DNA of 64,000 nucleotides, taken from the NCBI GenBank assembly GCA_021204025.1, contig JAJQAC010000012.1:62001-126000 (forward strand), written 5' to 3'. Under the pieces are notes generated by a model. The model was not told the DNA's origin. It did not search any database and was given only the letters and a program-made list of their open reading frames with translations. The position numbers were made by a program, and so were the translations under genes. Positions 8,058-15,570 of this stretch are shown here, piece after piece (within the stretch, counting starts at the first letter, position 1; every line of letters starts with the position of its first letter). This stretch comes from Clostridiales bacterium. GTDB lineage: Bacteria; Bacillota; Clostridia; Lachnospirales; Lachnospiraceae.

Positions 8058-9548
8058 ATGGCAAGCTATCTTTCCGCATTGGCTGTGCTGTGTCAGCCGG
8101 TCAACTTTATTATGATGTATGTATGCTGCGTTGTGGGCTGTGTCCTGGGAGCGATCCCCGGACTCTCCGGAGGACTTGGTATCACGCTGATCCTGCCGAT
8201 GACCTTCGCGTTGAATACAAATTTAAGTTTCGCAATGCTGGTCGGCATGTATGTCGGCGGTGTGTCCGGTTCCTTTATCGCGGCGGTATTGGTCGGTATC
8301 CCGGGTTCGGCAGCTTCCATCGCGACCTGCTATGACGGCTATCCGATGACCAAAAAAGGGAAAGCGGCGCGTGCTCTGACGATCGGTATCACCGGTTCCT
8401 TTATCGGTACTCTGGTATCGACGATCGTGGCTACGATCTGTTCTACCTTTATCGCGGATATCGCGCTTCTCCTGGGACCATGGGAGTATTTCAGTCTCTG
8501 TCTGATGGCGATCACGATGGTTATCGGTCTGAGCAATGGTTCCGTATTTAAAGGTCTGCTGGCTGCGTTCCTGGGACTCTGGATCTCCTGTGTGGGTGCT
8601 GACATGGTTACCAACCAGCTGCGGTTCACGTTTGGCAATACAAACCTTTACGGCGGTATCAATGTAATCTGCCTTCTGATGGGTACCTTCGCACTGCAGC
8701 AGGTTGCAACCAGTTATGCGAAGGGCAATTTGGATATGCCGGAGGTGGACGCCGGATCGTTAAAGGGTTTTGGTCTTACACTGAAAGATTTTACAGATAA
8801 CTTACAGACGATTCTTGTTTCCCTGTTCATTGGTCTCTGGATTGGTTTCCTGCCGGGCATGGGTTCCGGCGTATCAAACCTGATCGCCTATGGTCAGGCA
8901 AAGAAGATGAGCAAGCACCCGGAGGAGTTTGGTACCGGTATTGACGCAGGTATCTGGGCAACTGAGGTTTCCAATAACGCAGGTGTCGGCGGCGCGATCA
9001 TCCCGATGATTGCTCTGGGTATCCCGGGCGACTCGACGACGGTGCTTCTGATGTCCGCGATGACGATCCATGGACTGCAGGCAGGACCGATGTTTATTAA
9101 GACCAATCCTCTGCTGGCAAACCTGATCTTCGCGACTCTGCTGGTATCCGCGATACTGATCTTTATTACCGAGATCTTTACGAAGAGATGGTTCCCGCTG
9201 CTTCTGAAGGCACCTTATCATTATCTGTACAGTGCGATCCTGGTGATCTGCTTCCTAGGCGCGTATTCCGCTTCGACTTCCATGTTCAGCGTGTATCTGG
9301 TGCTGGTATTTGGTCTCTTAGGTATCGCGATGGAATTTTTCAAGATGCCGGGTACTCCGCTGATGCTGTCCTTTATCCTGGGCAGTAAGATCGAGAGCTA
9401 TTTCCGTATGGGCTGCTCGTATGCAAAAGGCGACATGACCAGCTTTATTACACGCCCGATTTCTCTGGCGTTCCTGCTGATTGCGCTTTGGAGTGTGCTG
9501 GGACCGGTGATCAGCAAAGCGATCAAAGGCAAAAAGGCGTCGGCATAG
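8058..9548 (+). CDS. tctA: Tripartite tricarboxylate transporter large permease (TctA family)
   Basis: A 496-residue polytopic membrane protein with the TctA signature sequences: GAIPGLSGGLGITLILPMTF near residues 34-53, YVGGVSGSFIAAVLVGIPGS shortly after, and in the second half the repeated motif GFLPGMGSGVSNLIAYGQAK and GAIIPMIALGIPGDSTTVLL. The two halves are an internal duplication, as known for this family. It is the main channel of the carboxylate importer. AAGGAGG 10 bases before the ATG marks a strong start. The hydrolase gene follows after 67 bases, so the transporter and the downstream enzymes are probably one transcript. Confidence 0.94.
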   Translation: MASYLSALAVLCQPVNFIMMYVCCVVGCVLGAIPGLSGGLGITLILPMTFALNTNLSFAMLVGMYVGGVSGSFIAAVLVGIPGSAASIATCYDGYPMTKKGKAARALTIGITGSFIGTLVSTIVATICSTFIADIALLLGPWEYFSLCLMAITMVIGLSNGSVFKGLLAAFLGLWISCVGADMVTNQLRFTFGNTNLYGGINVICLLMGTFALQQVATSYAKGNLDMPEVDAGSLKGFGLTLKDFTDNLQTILVSLFIGLWIGFLPGMGSGVSNLIAYGQAKKMSKHPEEFGTGIDAGIWATEVSNNAGVGGAIIPMIALGIPGDSTTVLLMSAMTIHGLQAGPMFIKTNPLLANLIFATLLVSAILIFITEIFTKRWFPLLLKAPYHYLYSAILVICFLGAYSASTSMFSVYLVLVFGLLGIAMEFFKMPGTPLMLSFILGSKIESYFRMGCSYAKGDMTSFITRPISLAFLLIALWSVLGPVISKAIKGKKASA

Positions 9549-9615
9549 GAAACTTCAGACGGATCGGCGTCTCGGGGAGCAGTGCCGACCATTGATCAGG
9601 GGAGAGGAGATAAGC

Positions 9616-10515
9616 ATGGCTTTGACAGAAGAGAGAAAACAGGAGCTGACCAGCTATCTGCGCGGCACCAGTGTGGCAAAAGAAAATATCACACCGGAGT
9701 ACCGCAAATGCCTGGAACTGGCGGACAAAGAGACTTTTGTCCTGCCGGTAGGAGAGGACGACGACGTGACGGTCTATGTCTTTACGGCAAAGAACCGGAC
9801 GGCGAACTGTCCGGTACATATCAATATCCACGGAGGCGGTTTTGTACGTCCGCATGTGGAGCGGGATGAGATATACTCTGCCAAGGTGGCGGACGCGATC
9901 CGCGGGATCGTGGTGGATGTGGATTATAAACTGGCGCCGGAATATCCCTATCCGACAGCTTTCTGCGAAGCATATGAGGTCGGTCGCTGGACATTCTCCA
10001 AATGTAAGGAATGGGACGCGGATGAGACGCGAGTCTCGATGGGTGGTCACAGCGCGGGAGCAAACCTGACGGCTGCAGTGGCGCTGAAAGCAAATCAGAC
10101 AAAGGATTTTGCCCTGTGTTTGCAGGTTCTGGATTATGGCGCGTTTGATATGGTGACCGATCCGGCGGATAAAAAAGAAGCCCTGACCAATATGATCCCG
10201 ATCGAGCGCGGCCGGATGTTTACGGAAGCGTATACGGATGGAGATCTGTCGCTGGCGTCGGAGGTCTATTGCAGCCCGCTGATGGCGTCGGATGAGATGT
10301 TAAAGGGTCTGCCGGAAGCGCTGGTGATCGCGGCCGGACTGGATAATTTCCGCTTTGAGGACGCGGACTACGCGGCGCGGATGGGCCTAGCTGGAGTAAA
10401 AGTGACTTTTAAGTGCTTTACCGGATCGAAACATGGATTTATCGTACACTGCACCGAGGAGTGGGAAGCGGGACAGGAGATGGTGATTGACGCCATCCGG
10501 AAAGCGAGATTATAA
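9616..10515 (+). CDS. Alpha/beta hydrolase, hormone-sensitive-lipase-like esterase
   Basis: The start is placed at the ATG at 9616, because GGGGAGAGGAGA lies just before it; an upstream in-frame TTG has no such site. The 299-residue product has the esterase oxyanion motif HGGGF near residue 73, the nucleophile GxSxG as GGHSAGAN near residue 143, and a late GSKHGFIVH that supplies the catalytic His. These features define the HSL/BD-FAE group of carboxylesterases, which are cytoplasmic. It follows tctA closely, suggesting it cleaves an ester, acyl or lactone bond in the imported carboxylate. The true substrate is unknown. Confidence 0.85.
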   Translation: MALTEERKQELTSYLRGTSVAKENITPEYRKCLELADKETFVLPVGEDDDVTVYVFTAKNRTANCPVHINIHGGGFVRPHVERDEIYSAKVADAIRGIVVDVDYKLAPEYPYPTAFCEAYEVGRWTFSKCKEWDADETRVSMGGHSAGANLTAAVALKANQTKDFALCLQVLDYGAFDMVTDPADKKEALTNMIPIERGRMFTEAYTDGDLSLASEVYCSPLMASDEMLKGLPEALVIAAGLDNFRFEDADYAARMGLAGVKVTFKCFTGSKHGFIVHCTEEWEAGQEMVIDAIRKARL

Positions 10516-10580
10516 TGAAAACGGATATACGCCGCTGAGACGGCGCACAACCACACAGGGATGAGTATGAGTAAAGGGAC

Positions 10581-10615
10581 GGGCGATTCCCCGGCGGATA
10601 GCCGGGACGTCGCCC
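10581..10615 (+). other. GC-rich nested hairpin in the 5' leader of the metallo-hydrolase gene
   Basis: GGGCGA (10581-10586) pairs with TCGCCC, and inside it CCCGGC pairs with GCCGGG. It sits about 35 bases before the next start codon and has no U-run, so it is not a simple terminator. It may stabilise or attenuate the mRNA. Confidence 0.45.
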
Positions 10616-10650
10616 GGTGCAGCAAGTGATAGAGCAGATGAGGTGATCCG

Positions 10651-11535
10651 ATGTCGATACGTTCTGAGTACGAAGAATATCTTTCCCGCCAGGAAAAGGT
10701 AAAAGCTCACCCGATGGCGAGAATCTGGGTGAATCAGGAATCGCGGTATGTAAAACCGTTTCAAATGTATGGGAATCTTTATTATGTAGGAGACAGCTGG
10801 GTGTGTGCTCACCTGGTTGATACCGGAAAGGGTCTGCTGCTTTTTGACGCGGGAAACTGCGGAAACGCGGCGACCGCGATGCTGATCCAGGCGATCTGGG
10901 AGGCAGGTTTCAACCCGGCGGACGTCCGCTGGCTGGTACTGTCCCATGGTCACGTCGATCATATCGGCGCAGCTAACTTTTTCCGGAAAATGTTTGGTAC
11001 GCGCCTGTACCTGGGGGCTCCGGACGCTGAGATGTTCCGTACCAGACCGGAATATGCGCTGATCCATGAAAGCACGGACTGTATGGATGAGTTATTTGCC
11101 CCGGATGTGGAGATCCAGGACGGCGACGTCATTCGTTTCGGGGATACCGAGGTGACATTTTATCTGGTTCCGGGACATACGGAAGGCGTGATTTCCTGCT
11201 TTTTTGATGTGACGGACGGGATGGAGACAAAACGTGTCGGTTATTACGGTGGGTTTGGTTTCAACACGCTGCAGAAGGATTTCCTGATTGAGTTCGGAGA
11301 TCCGGGATATCGGATGCGGGAGGTTTATCTGCGTTCGATCCAGAAAGTGCGGGATCAGAAGGTGGACATCTTTATGCCAAATCACACGAACAATGTAGAT
11401 CTGCTGAATAAACGGCAGTATATGCTGGATCATCCGGGTGAGAATCCCTTTGTGGATGATCAGGCATGGAAAAATTATCTGGATATGAAATATGCGGATC
11501 TGCTGAAGCTGATGGCCGATCCGGCACAAAATTAG
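10651..11535 (+). CDS. Metallo-beta-lactamase-fold hydrolase
   Basis: A 294-residue cytoplasmic protein. The zinc-binding motif HGHVDH is near residues 110-115, LVPGHTEG supplies the next metal His near 174, and PNHTNN near residue 248 supplies a C-terminal ligand. This is the metallo-beta-lactamase superfamily, which includes lactonases, thioesterases and class B lactamases. The first 50 residues, with WVNQESRYVKPFQMYGNLYYVGD, match the group that carries an extra beta-strand lid, as in subclass B3-like and lactonase-like proteins. Its setting among esterases and a DUF3237 protein favours a lactonase or thioesterase role over antibiotic resistance. GAGGTG precedes the ATG. Confidence 0.85.
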   Translation: MSIRSEYEEYLSRQEKVKAHPMARIWVNQESRYVKPFQMYGNLYYVGDSWVCAHLVDTGKGLLLFDAGNCGNAATAMLIQAIWEAGFNPADVRWLVLSHGHVDHIGAANFFRKMFGTRLYLGAPDAEMFRTRPEYALIHESTDCMDELFAPDVEIQDGDVIRFGDTEVTFYLVPGHTEGVISCFFDVTDGMETKRVGYYGGFGFNTLQKDFLIEFGDPGYRMREVYLRSIQKVRDQKVDIFMPNHTNNVDLLNKRQYMLDHPGENPFVDDQAWKNYLDMKYADLLKLMADPAQN

Positions 11536-11554
11536 ACGAAAGAGGTATAGTCTT

Positions 11555-12013
11555 ATGAAAGTACAGCTGGATGCGGAACTGGTCATGACCCTGCGGGTGG
11601 ATTGTCCGATGGAGGACCGTCTGGTTGTGGGCGGCAATGACTGGGGATATCTGAAAGTGATTCAGATCAAAGGCGGTCATTTTGAAGGAGAAAAGCTGAG
11701 TGGCCGGGTGATCCCGGGCGGCGCGGACTGGAATCTGGGCGTCGGCGGCGATACGGAGGAGTCGGTTCACTCACGCACAGTATTTGCGAAGTATCTGCTG
11801 CAGACGGATGATGGCGTCTATATCGCGATTGAGAATCTGGGATATAAGTATGTAGAACAGGAGAAAAATACCGTGATCCAGACCTGTCCGTCATTCCACG
11901 CGCCGAGAGGAAAATACGAGTGGTTAAATTACGGCGTATATGTGGGAAGCTTGTCCGGAAGCACGGTGGACGGCGTACGCGGCGTGGATATTAAGATTTA
12001 TAAGATGATGTAA
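11555..12013 (+). CDS. DUF3237 (UPF0311) family protein
   Basis: A 152-residue protein with the DUF3237 pattern: GGHFEGEKLSGRVIPGGADW in the middle (about residues 43-62), then TVFAKYLLQTDDG and YIAIENLGYKY. The fold is a small beta-barrel with no established reaction. It lies 19 bases after the metallo-hydrolase and 20 before the next esterase, with GAAAGAGG before the ATG, so it belongs to the same transcript. The acidic and Gly-Gly-Ala-Asp-Trp residues are the best candidates for a functional pocket. Its function in this operon is unknown; related genes occur beside aromatic or lactone degradation genes. Confidence 0.8.
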   Translation: MKVQLDAELVMTLRVDCPMEDRLVVGGNDWGYLKVIQIKGGHFEGEKLSGRVIPGGADWNLGVGGDTEESVHSRTVFAKYLLQTDDGVYIAIENLGYKYVEQEKNTVIQTCPSFHAPRGKYEWLNYGVYVGSLSGSTVDGVRGVDIKIYKMM

Positions 12014-12033
12014 GGAAAAAGGGGTAAAGTAAC

Positions 12034-12957
12034 ATGAGAAAAGAACTGAATACCTCAAGAAAGAGAAAGAGTATTAATTTTATTGATAATATTGTATATT
12101 CTCATCAGAAGGATCTGCAGGGCAATGATATGGAACTGAAAATGTCCATCATGCTGCAAAATGGCAACAGCGAGATGCGCCTGGCAATGGGACGTGACGA
12201 CGAAGGCGAGGATAAGGCGCCGAAGCCGGCGATCCTCTGGATCCCGGGAGGTGGATACCGCGGTTGTGATAAGAACCTGATGGTGGCGGAAATGACGTTT
12301 TTAGCGGACGCCGGTTATGTGCTGGCTTCGATGTATTATCGCAGCAGTGCTGAGGGACATTTTCCGGATCAGATCATCGATGTAAAGACCGCGATCCGCT
12401 TCCTGCGGGCTCATGCGGATGAATATGAGATTGATCCGAACCGTATCGGCGTGATCGGTCGGTCAGCCGGCGGACATCTGGCGGCGCTTGCCGGATGTAA
12501 CCGGGAGGGTTATGACACCGAAGAATGGGCCGGGTATTCGTCTGAGGTACAGGCGTGCTGTGATATGTTCGGACCGGTAGACTTTGTCGTGCTGGCGGAT
12601 ATCAACGCGGAAGCGATCAAAAACGATCCGAATTTCCGCTGGAAAGATCCGATGGAGACCCATGAGGGCGCGGTGATGGGCGGTGACGCTGAGACGCTAA
12701 GAGAGCGTTGCAAGGAGTTCTGCCCACCGTATCTGCCGCTGGACAAGCTGTGCCCGATCCAGATCCTTCACGGCGATCATGATAAGCTGGTGCCGTGGGA
12801 GATCAGTGAGGACTTTTATAATAAGATCGTTGCGGCCGGCAAAGAATCAACAAGTGATTTCTATATCCTGAAGGGTGCGGGACATGGCACGAAAGAGTTC
12901 TTCCAGGATGAGATCAAGGACCTGATCCGGGGATTCTTTGATAAATATCTGAAGTGA
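12034..12957 (+). CDS. Alpha/beta hydrolase, BD-FAE/acetyl-esterase type
   Basis: A 307-residue hydrolase. The oxyanion loop IPGGGYRG is near residues 69-76, the nucleophile motif GRSAGGHLAAL near residue 147, the acid region LHGDHDKLVPWE near residue 247 and the catalytic His in GAGHG near residue 289. These belong to the BD-FAE/acetylxylan-esterase-like group, acting on small esters of sugars or aromatics. It is the second esterase of this cluster and the last gene before a terminator. No signal peptide is visible, so the substrate must be imported first, presumably by TctCBA. Confidence 0.85.
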   Translation: MRKELNTSRKRKSINFIDNIVYSHQKDLQGNDMELKMSIMLQNGNSEMRLAMGRDDEGEDKAPKPAILWIPGGGYRGCDKNLMVAEMTFLADAGYVLASMYYRSSAEGHFPDQIIDVKTAIRFLRAHADEYEIDPNRIGVIGRSAGGHLAALAGCNREGYDTEEWAGYSSEVQACCDMFGPVDFVVLADINAEAIKNDPNFRWKDPMETHEGAVMGGDAETLRERCKEFCPPYLPLDKLCPIQILHGDHDKLVPWEISEDFYNKIVAAGKESTSDFYILKGAGHGTKEFFQDEIKDLIRGFFDKYLK

Positions 12958-12975
12958 TTTTGTGAAACCGGCCGT

Positions 12976-13023
12976 CCCTGAAAGGGGAGAATGTCTTCTG
13001 CGGAAATTCTCCCCTCTCAGGGG
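12976..13023 (+). terminator. Hairpin terminator after the esterase gene
   Basis: CCCTGA-AA-GGGGAGAAT pairs with ATTCTCCCC-TC-TCAGGG, a long and very stable stem. The following sequence (GCTACTTTATT) is only moderately T-rich, so termination may be incomplete. Confidence 0.6.
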
Positions 13024-13101
13024 CTACTTTATTGGCAGACATTAAGAGGATTTATGAGAGTAGCGAAGTTTATCCTATAGCGAGGGAGGTGCTAGATTAT
13101 T

Positions 13102-14079
13102 ATGATGAAAGTACAGGTGCCCATGTGGTCAAATGCTGCGGATGCGGAGCTGCAGTTTTACCGTGAGATGGGTGTGGAATACATTTCCGTGATGTTTGGA
13201 AAGGATGACTGGGATTATGACAGCGTGTGCCGCTTACAGGAGCGTCTGGCGAAGTTTGACTTGACGATCACGGACGCCGGCAGTTTTTCGGTGTTTAAAA
13301 ATCCGATTATCCATCTGGGTCTCCCCGGACGGGATGAACAGATCGAGCGTTATAATCAGTTCACAACCGTGATGGGCAGGTGTGGGATCCCGGTCTGTTC
13401 GCTGGCATGGCAGCCGGACGGAGCGGTCCGTTCTTATAAGAGAGTGGGAGAGCACACGAGAGGTTCGGTGAGCGGGATCGTAGATATGGCGGAGATCGAA
13501 TCGCGGGAACCGTCCCATGGACGGGTTTTTGGCGAGGAGGAGATCTGGGATAATTTTAAATATTTTCTGGATCGGACGTTGCCGGTATGCGAGAAAGCAG
13601 GCGTTAAAATGGCGCTTCACCCCAATGATCCGCCGGCGGCATGTGTATTGGGCGTCCCCAGTCTGATATATAATTCCGAAGGATTTAAACGCGCATTTGA
13701 GCTGGCCGGCAACAGCCCATATCTGGGCATGAAGCTGTGCGTGGGCTGCTGGCTGGAAGCCGGCGACCAGTTCGGCGATTTGATGCAGGATATTGAGTAT
13801 TTTGTCGGACAGGGCAAGGTGCTGGCGGTGCATTTCCGCAACCTCAGCGCGCCGATGCCGTACTTCGAGGAGGTACTCCTTGAAGACGGATATGCCGATA
13901 TGTATGCGATTATGAAGCAGCTGGTCCGCTGTGGGTGCGACGCGCTGATCTCAGTGGATCATGCGTCTCACGGCATACCGGAGTTTGGCGGCATGGCCGG
14001 AGCATATGGCTATTCTACCGGATATATGAAAGGAATGCTGTATGCGGCGGAGCGGGAAGTAATGGGAGAAAAGAAATAA
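13102..14079 (+). CDS. Mannonate-dehydratase-like TIM-barrel protein (UxuA/xylose-isomerase superfamily)
   Basis: A 325-residue protein resembling UxuA. It has an N-terminal QFYREMGVEYISVMF strand and a LPVCEKAGVKMALHPNDPP segment near residue 165 that carries the family's metal-binding His. NSPYLGMKLCVGCWLEAG in the place of the UxuA GxxFCxGS region and a VHFRN segment near residue 246 also fit. UxuA dehydrates mannonate to KDG, but this protein is about 25-70 residues shorter than typical UxuA. It lies in an acyl-sugar-like cluster rather than with uxuB, so a related dehydratase or isomerase acting on another sugar acid is equally likely. GAGGGAGG lies upstream of the ATG. Confidence 0.7.
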   Translation: MMKVQVPMWSNAADAELQFYREMGVEYISVMFGKDDWDYDSVCRLQERLAKFDLTITDAGSFSVFKNPIIHLGLPGRDEQIERYNQFTTVMGRCGIPVCSLAWQPDGAVRSYKRVGEHTRGSVSGIVDMAEIESREPSHGRVFGEEEIWDNFKYFLDRTLPVCEKAGVKMALHPNDPPAACVLGVPSLIYNSEGFKRAFELAGNSPYLGMKLCVGCWLEAGDQFGDLMQDIEYFVGQGKVLAVHFRNLSAPMPYFEEVLLEDGYADMYAIMKQLVRCGCDALISVDHASHGIPEFGGMAGAYGYSTGYMKGMLYAAEREVMGEKK

Positions 14080-14101
14080 AATAGAGTTGGCAATACGAGC
14101 G

Positions 14102-14164
14102 AATACCATCAAAATAAAGGCAAAAACGGATTGATACGCCACGCCTTTATTATGATGGTATTTT
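14102..14164. terminator. Long bidirectional hairpin terminator
   Basis: AATACCATC-AAAATAAAGGC pairs with GCCTTTATTAT-GATGGTATTTT across a 21-base loop. It serves the TIM-barrel gene on the plus strand and the broken gene and secreted-protein gene arriving on the minus strand. Confidence 0.8.
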
Positions 14165-14180
14165 GCGTTGACAGATACGT

Positions 14181-14351
14181 TTATAGCGCAGTTCCTTTTT
14201 TCGGAATAAAAAATCCGGTCATATCCGTCCGCTCCAGCTGAAGCAGGGTGATCTTTTTATCGATACCGCCCGCATACCCGGTCAGTCCCTCTTCGTCAGC
14301 AGCCAGCAGGATACCGCCTAACGGAGATTTGTAATGTGCCGTGTACTGCAT
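14181..14351 (-). pseudogene. Remnant of methylated-DNA-[protein]-cysteine methyltransferase, N-terminus only
   Basis: A 56-codon frame with a good GGAGAG site 7 bases before its ATG. Residues 1-24 (YTAHYKSPLGGILLAADEEG) closely match the N-terminus of Ogt/MGMT proteins. After residue 24 the text switches to GYAGGIDKKITLLQLERTDM, which is not Ogt-like and lacks the PCHRV active site; the rest of the usual 150-180 residues is missing. It therefore looks like an internal deletion that joined the ogt start to another frame or gene end. I do not recognise the second part. It may still be translated. Together with the terminator before it, it fills the gap of about 300 bases between the flanking genes. 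Confidence 0.65.
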
Positions 14352-14383
14352 GGCTATCTCTCCGGAGTGAATTAGAATGGAAA

Positions 14384-15208
14384 CTATTCAAAATAAATCT
14401 TCCCGGAAGTTCCGTTGTAGGCAGTATCCCAGTTTTCGCCATCGGCAAGCTGGATCGTTCCGTTGATTTTAATAACCCCGCTGCCTGCAAACTGACTGGT
14501 ATCGGAATGGATGCCCGGGTTGTTGTCCATATTTTTCAGACTCCAGTTGTTCGATGAGATTTTATTTCCTTTTTTGATACGGATATTTGAGAATACAGCA
14601 TCAACGGATTGTCCGTCCTGCATGGCGCCGGCTTCGATGGACATGTCATAGATCGTGTAATTAATCATTTCCTCGTTTGTAAAGGTTTCGATCAATTCTC
14701 CATTCACGTAAGTCGCACACTGCCCGTCCTTTCTGAATGAAATCATCAGGTGGTACGTCTGTCCCAGTTCTGCGGTCGGATACTGCGAGCGTTCGCTGTA
14801 ATCCTGATCGCCGGCTGCGTTACTGTGGATATTTTCCCGGTAAAAGAAAGTCTTTTCCGGCGTAGAATCAGTCACGATGTCGAATGCGATCGCGCTCCAG
14901 GCGCAGCAAATGGCAACCTTGGCGATCGAAGCGGAGCCGGCAATCCCGGCAAGATTAATGTCTGCTTCAATCGCGTAATCGGCATCTACGTTATCAACCG
15001 TATAGTTCCCGGTGACGGTCGACGCCTGTACGGCTGTCGTCTCCGCAGCAGTTTGCGTCTCCTGTGCCGTTTGCGTCTCTGCCGTGGCTGCAGGTGTCTG
15101 GTTCGGATATACATTCCTCGCCATTGTCTTTTCCGCAGCAGCCGCGCTAAACGGCATGGTCAACGCGATCATTGTACACATCATCAGGCAACAAAGCTTT
15201 TTTCTCAT
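14384..15208 (-). CDS. Secreted protein of unknown function, possible concanavalin-like fold
   Basis: A 274-residue protein with a classical signal peptide (MRKKLCCLMMCTMIALTMPFS, cleavage likely after SAAAAE near residue 26). A low-complexity Thr/Ala/Gln/Glu linker follows to about residue 63, then a beta-rich domain. The YHLMISFRKDGQCATYVNGE and IYDMSIEAGAMQ segments, with an end-of-strand VDAVFSNIRIKKG, resemble laminin-G/concanavalin-like jelly rolls that bind sugars. No family is firmly recognised. It has its own promoter and a palindromic operator-like sequence in its leader, so it is likely regulated on its own. Confidence 0.75.
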   Translation of the reverse strand: MRKKLCCLMMCTMIALTMPFSAAAAEKTMARNVYPNQTPAATAETQTAQETQTAAETTAVQASTVTGNYTVDNVDADYAIEADINLAGIAGSASIAKVAICCAWSAIAFDIVTDSTPEKTFFYRENIHSNAAGDQDYSERSQYPTAELGQTYHLMISFRKDGQCATYVNGELIETFTNEEMINYTIYDMSIEAGAMQDGQSVDAVFSNIRIKKGNKISSNNWSLKNMDNNPGIHSDTSQFAGSGVIKINGTIQLADGENWDTAYNGTSGKIYFE

Positions 15209-15233
15209 TGGTGAAAGCCTCCCTTAATATAAT

Positions 15234-15305
15234 TATAGTAAACGGCAAATTATTTTTATCGTTCACTATAACTTTAATTATACAGCTAATTGTGATAATT
15301 GACAA
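15234..15305 (-). promoter_or_regulatory. Promoter and palindrome upstream of the secreted-protein gene
   Basis: Read on the minus strand, -35 TTGTCA (15305-15300), a 17-base spacer and -10 TATAAT (15282-15277) form a near-consensus promoter. Downstream of it, in the leader, lies the inverted repeat TATAGTAAACG / CGTTCACTATA (15234-15244 and 15260-15270; one mismatch, 15-base spacer), a likely repressor site. This is about half of the 360-base gap before the next gene; the other half holds the LysR-box promoter. Confidence 0.65.
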
Positions 15306-15414
15306 TTAACTTCAGAAAATCGTTCCGGGTTTGTCCAGGGCTGTATGATCTCAGGTTGCATGGTCATCACCATAATCCCGGCTGGATGTACGATCGACGA
15401 AAGAGGTTTTTTCT

Positions 15415-15469
15415 GATAACCAGTTAGCAGAAAATGGGAATTGACAATTTCCAATCAGAATGGTAGGTT
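15415..15469 (+). promoter_or_regulatory. LysR-type box and promoter upstream of the lysR gene (site A)
   Basis: The box GATAACCAGTTA (15415-15426) is centred 20 bases before a consensus -35 TTGACA (15441-15446). After 17 bases comes a poor -10, TAGGTT (15464-15469), embedded in GGTAGGTTTAT. A strong -35 with a weak -10 and an upstream box fits an activator-dependent promoter. Near-identical arrangements are found at 18050 and 28299, with a variant at 36153. Confidence 0.6.
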
Positions 15470-15570
15470 TATCATTGTAAAAATATCGCGCGGGATCGGA
15501 AATCGCTCTGCTGTGAGACCGAAAGAATCATTTCACGAAAATACAAGATACAGAAAGGGTGTGCGTTTGC

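Noticed and set aside
10561..10629. A 22-codon frame in the leader of the metallo-hydrolase gene
   Set aside because: It overlaps the GC-rich nested hairpin and lacks a convincing ribosome site, so it is better explained as chance.
10651..11535. Reading the metallo-beta-lactamase-fold gene as an antibiotic-resistance lactamase
   Set aside because: The HxHxDH motif is shared by many hydrolases, there is no signal peptide, and the gene lies inside a catabolic operon.
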